From: Astragalus membranaceus
Lineage: Eukaryota; Streptophyta; Magnoliopsida; Fabales; Fabaceae
Direction: 5' to 3'
Length of the DNA: 64,000 nucleotides
Assembly (NCBI GenBank): GCA_039519185.1
Contig: CM076847.1
Span: forward strand, 64,059,521 to 64,123,520
Shown here: piece by piece, positions 62,688 through 64,000 of the stretch
Layout of the letters: every line of letters starts with the position of its first letter
How positions within the stretch are numbered: position 1 is the first letter of the stretch
Made by a program: the position numbers and the translations under genes
The notes under the pieces: model-generated
Told to the model about the DNA's origin: nothing
Databases searched by the model: none
Seen by the model: only the letters and a program-made list of their open reading frames with translations

Positions 62688-64000
62688 TGTTGCACCCCGA
62701 AAAATCCCGGCTTGGGTTTCTCAATGTACAACGTGGAATAATTTTGGAGCCGCCACCAATATTTTAATTTTAAGACCAAAACATTGAAAAAAAGTCTTTT
62801 GGACAAGGCGGATGGTCTTTTGAAAACTAGAGATATAGGTTCGGGGGTCGATTACGCGCGAGGAAGGTGTTAGCACCGCGCACGTCCTTTCTACCGAAAG
62901 GGAACCTCTAATTAAATGTGTGGTTTTAACGTTTGATTTGAAAAATACCTAGATTTGCCTATTTATTTCTTGTTTGAAGACGAATGAGAAAACTTACTGG
63001 AAATTTTATTTTTGGTGAGAAAGGGGGGGAAAAAAGGGTTTTTAGAAAAAAGTGCTTGACGGGACATGGCCCGCTTCTACGTATCTCCCGGTGCGATGGA
63101 GAATTCAAAGCTACGTAGTTCTTGGTTGTCTTTTTGAAAAGTTTTTGTTTTTTATCCCTTTTTAGTGAGTTTTTGAAATAGGACGAGCATTAGTGAATGA
63201 TTAAACTAGCAGAGGCTATGATGAATCACTACTAAATACTCAAAAAAAGAGAGAGTTGTACCGCTAGTCAAACGAACAAAGGTTCTGATGGACTATTGAT
63301 AACAACTCGTTTTTTATTATCTTTTTTGAAAATGATTTCGAAAGAGATTGATTTGTATGATGACCAAACTAACAAAGGTTATGATGGATCATCGTTTATT
63401 ATTTTTAGGAGAAATGGACATTGTCACTAATAGCTAAACGAACAGAGGCTCTGATGAGCTATTAGCAACAATGGGTTTGAAAATGATTTTGTTTGTTTTA
63501 TGAAAATGATTGGTGTAGGGGGATGAAAAGAGTTTTTATTTGTGGCGCTTGACGAGAACGTGGCTCGCTCCTACGTATCCCAAACGGGAATCAAAGCGAC
63601 GTAGTTCTAATGAAAAATGTTTTTAAAAGGGTTTGAAAGGGACAAGTTGAATCATCTGAGACCATCTTCACCACTTAGAAAATGATGCACTAGGCATAAG
63701 TGGGAATCATGTGGTTCATCATCAACAATGACACTATAGCTAAATTAAATCACATAGGGCAATTTTGGCATGAATCACAATGATTAAATGTTAACAAATA
63801 TAAAAACAGAAATACCTCTGATGAAGGCAGATACTACGACTTGAAGAACGCAATTCCAACTAACTCTTGCAGAAGATCAGCTCAGACGGACCAACGGAAC
63901 GAATAGAGCAAAAAAAAAAAGCGTAGAAGAGTTTTTCTAAAATGTGAGAGATTTCGAGAAAAATGGGTTTTTTCTCTGATCTCGTGAAGAATGCGTGTGA
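62688..64000. repeat. Probable Ogre/Tat-type retroelement LTR or UTR
   Basis: It begins TGTTGCACCCCGAAAAATCC and contains GGTCGATTACGCGCGAGGAA and GGTGTTAGCACCGCGC, words I associate with Ogre-like elements. Four variants of AAACGAACAGAGGCTCTGATGA occur at 63201-63470. A CTTGACGGGACATGGCCCGC / CTACGTATC / CTACGTAGTTC block at 63056-63125 recurs at 63545-63610. No coding region up to the window end. Confidence 0.45.

Overview
The window is nuclear DNA of a flowering plant. AT-rich non-coding sequence, GT-AG introns, TATA/AATAAA signals, and Athila, copia, Tekay-like, Ogre-like, CACTA, hAT, Mutator, Helitron, LINE and SINE sequences all fit a eudicot. Repeat style suggests a legume, but that is an inference. 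Only two ordinary host genes are well supported: a secretory class III peroxidase at the left edge (201-1487, +) and a KEOPS-complex CGI121/TPRKB homologue (coding 23111-24897, -, with a 5'UTR exon near 25651-25740). Almost everything else is transposable-element DNA, often nested.

Layout: 1-1.5 kb peroxidase; 1.7-3.5 kb a long-TIR Mutator-like element with an hAT MITE inside one TIR; 4.4-9.7 kb a decayed L1-type LINE interrupted by an antisense solo LTR; 10.4-13.1 kb a solo LTR, a SINE with an 18-bp target duplication and a non-autonomous hAT; 14.5-18.0 kb a Mutator-like element carrying a plant-mobile-domain gene and a convergent 134-residue ORF; 18.1-18.6 kb a related MITE; 20.0-22.7 kb a DUF659-type hAT transposase gene; 26.2-28.0 kb a second Mutator-like element with an hAT inside it; 28.4 kb a 5S-rRNA-like segment; 28.9-30.2 kb a Helitron whose empty target survives in the adjacent tandem copy; 30.8-32.9 kb a Pack-MULE carrying a fragment of a chloroplast FtsH protease gene.

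33.7-37.35 kb is a CACTA element with antisense Ulp1-like exons, hit by a solo LTR and by a second small CACTA element. It is cut by an Athila-type Ty3/gypsy element (37.35-46.35 kb: LTR, tRNA-Asp primer site, 1527-residue gag-pol lacking the integrase core, and an extra downstream ORF). From 46.35 kb a minus-strand chromovirus-like gypsy (LTRs at 46.3-48.8 and 58.4-60.7 kb) contains a young gag-only copia element (52270-57933, perfect 5-bp target duplication). The right end is a diverged LTR of the same gypsy group and Ogre-like repetitive DNA.

The most interesting signals are: a helically phased array of 12 AATCGATT palindromes just upstream of the copia TATA box; the Mutator-like element with a plant mobile domain gene and a small convergent gene instead of a visible transposase; GC-rich palindrome cassettes that differ in sequence but occupy the same place in two related LTRs; a short GTG-TTCC-ACAC-like motif scattered through coding and non-coding parts of the Athila element; and a conserved motif at the same distance from the TATA box in two otherwise different solo LTRs. 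All alignments, counts and boundaries were read by eye; no search was run.
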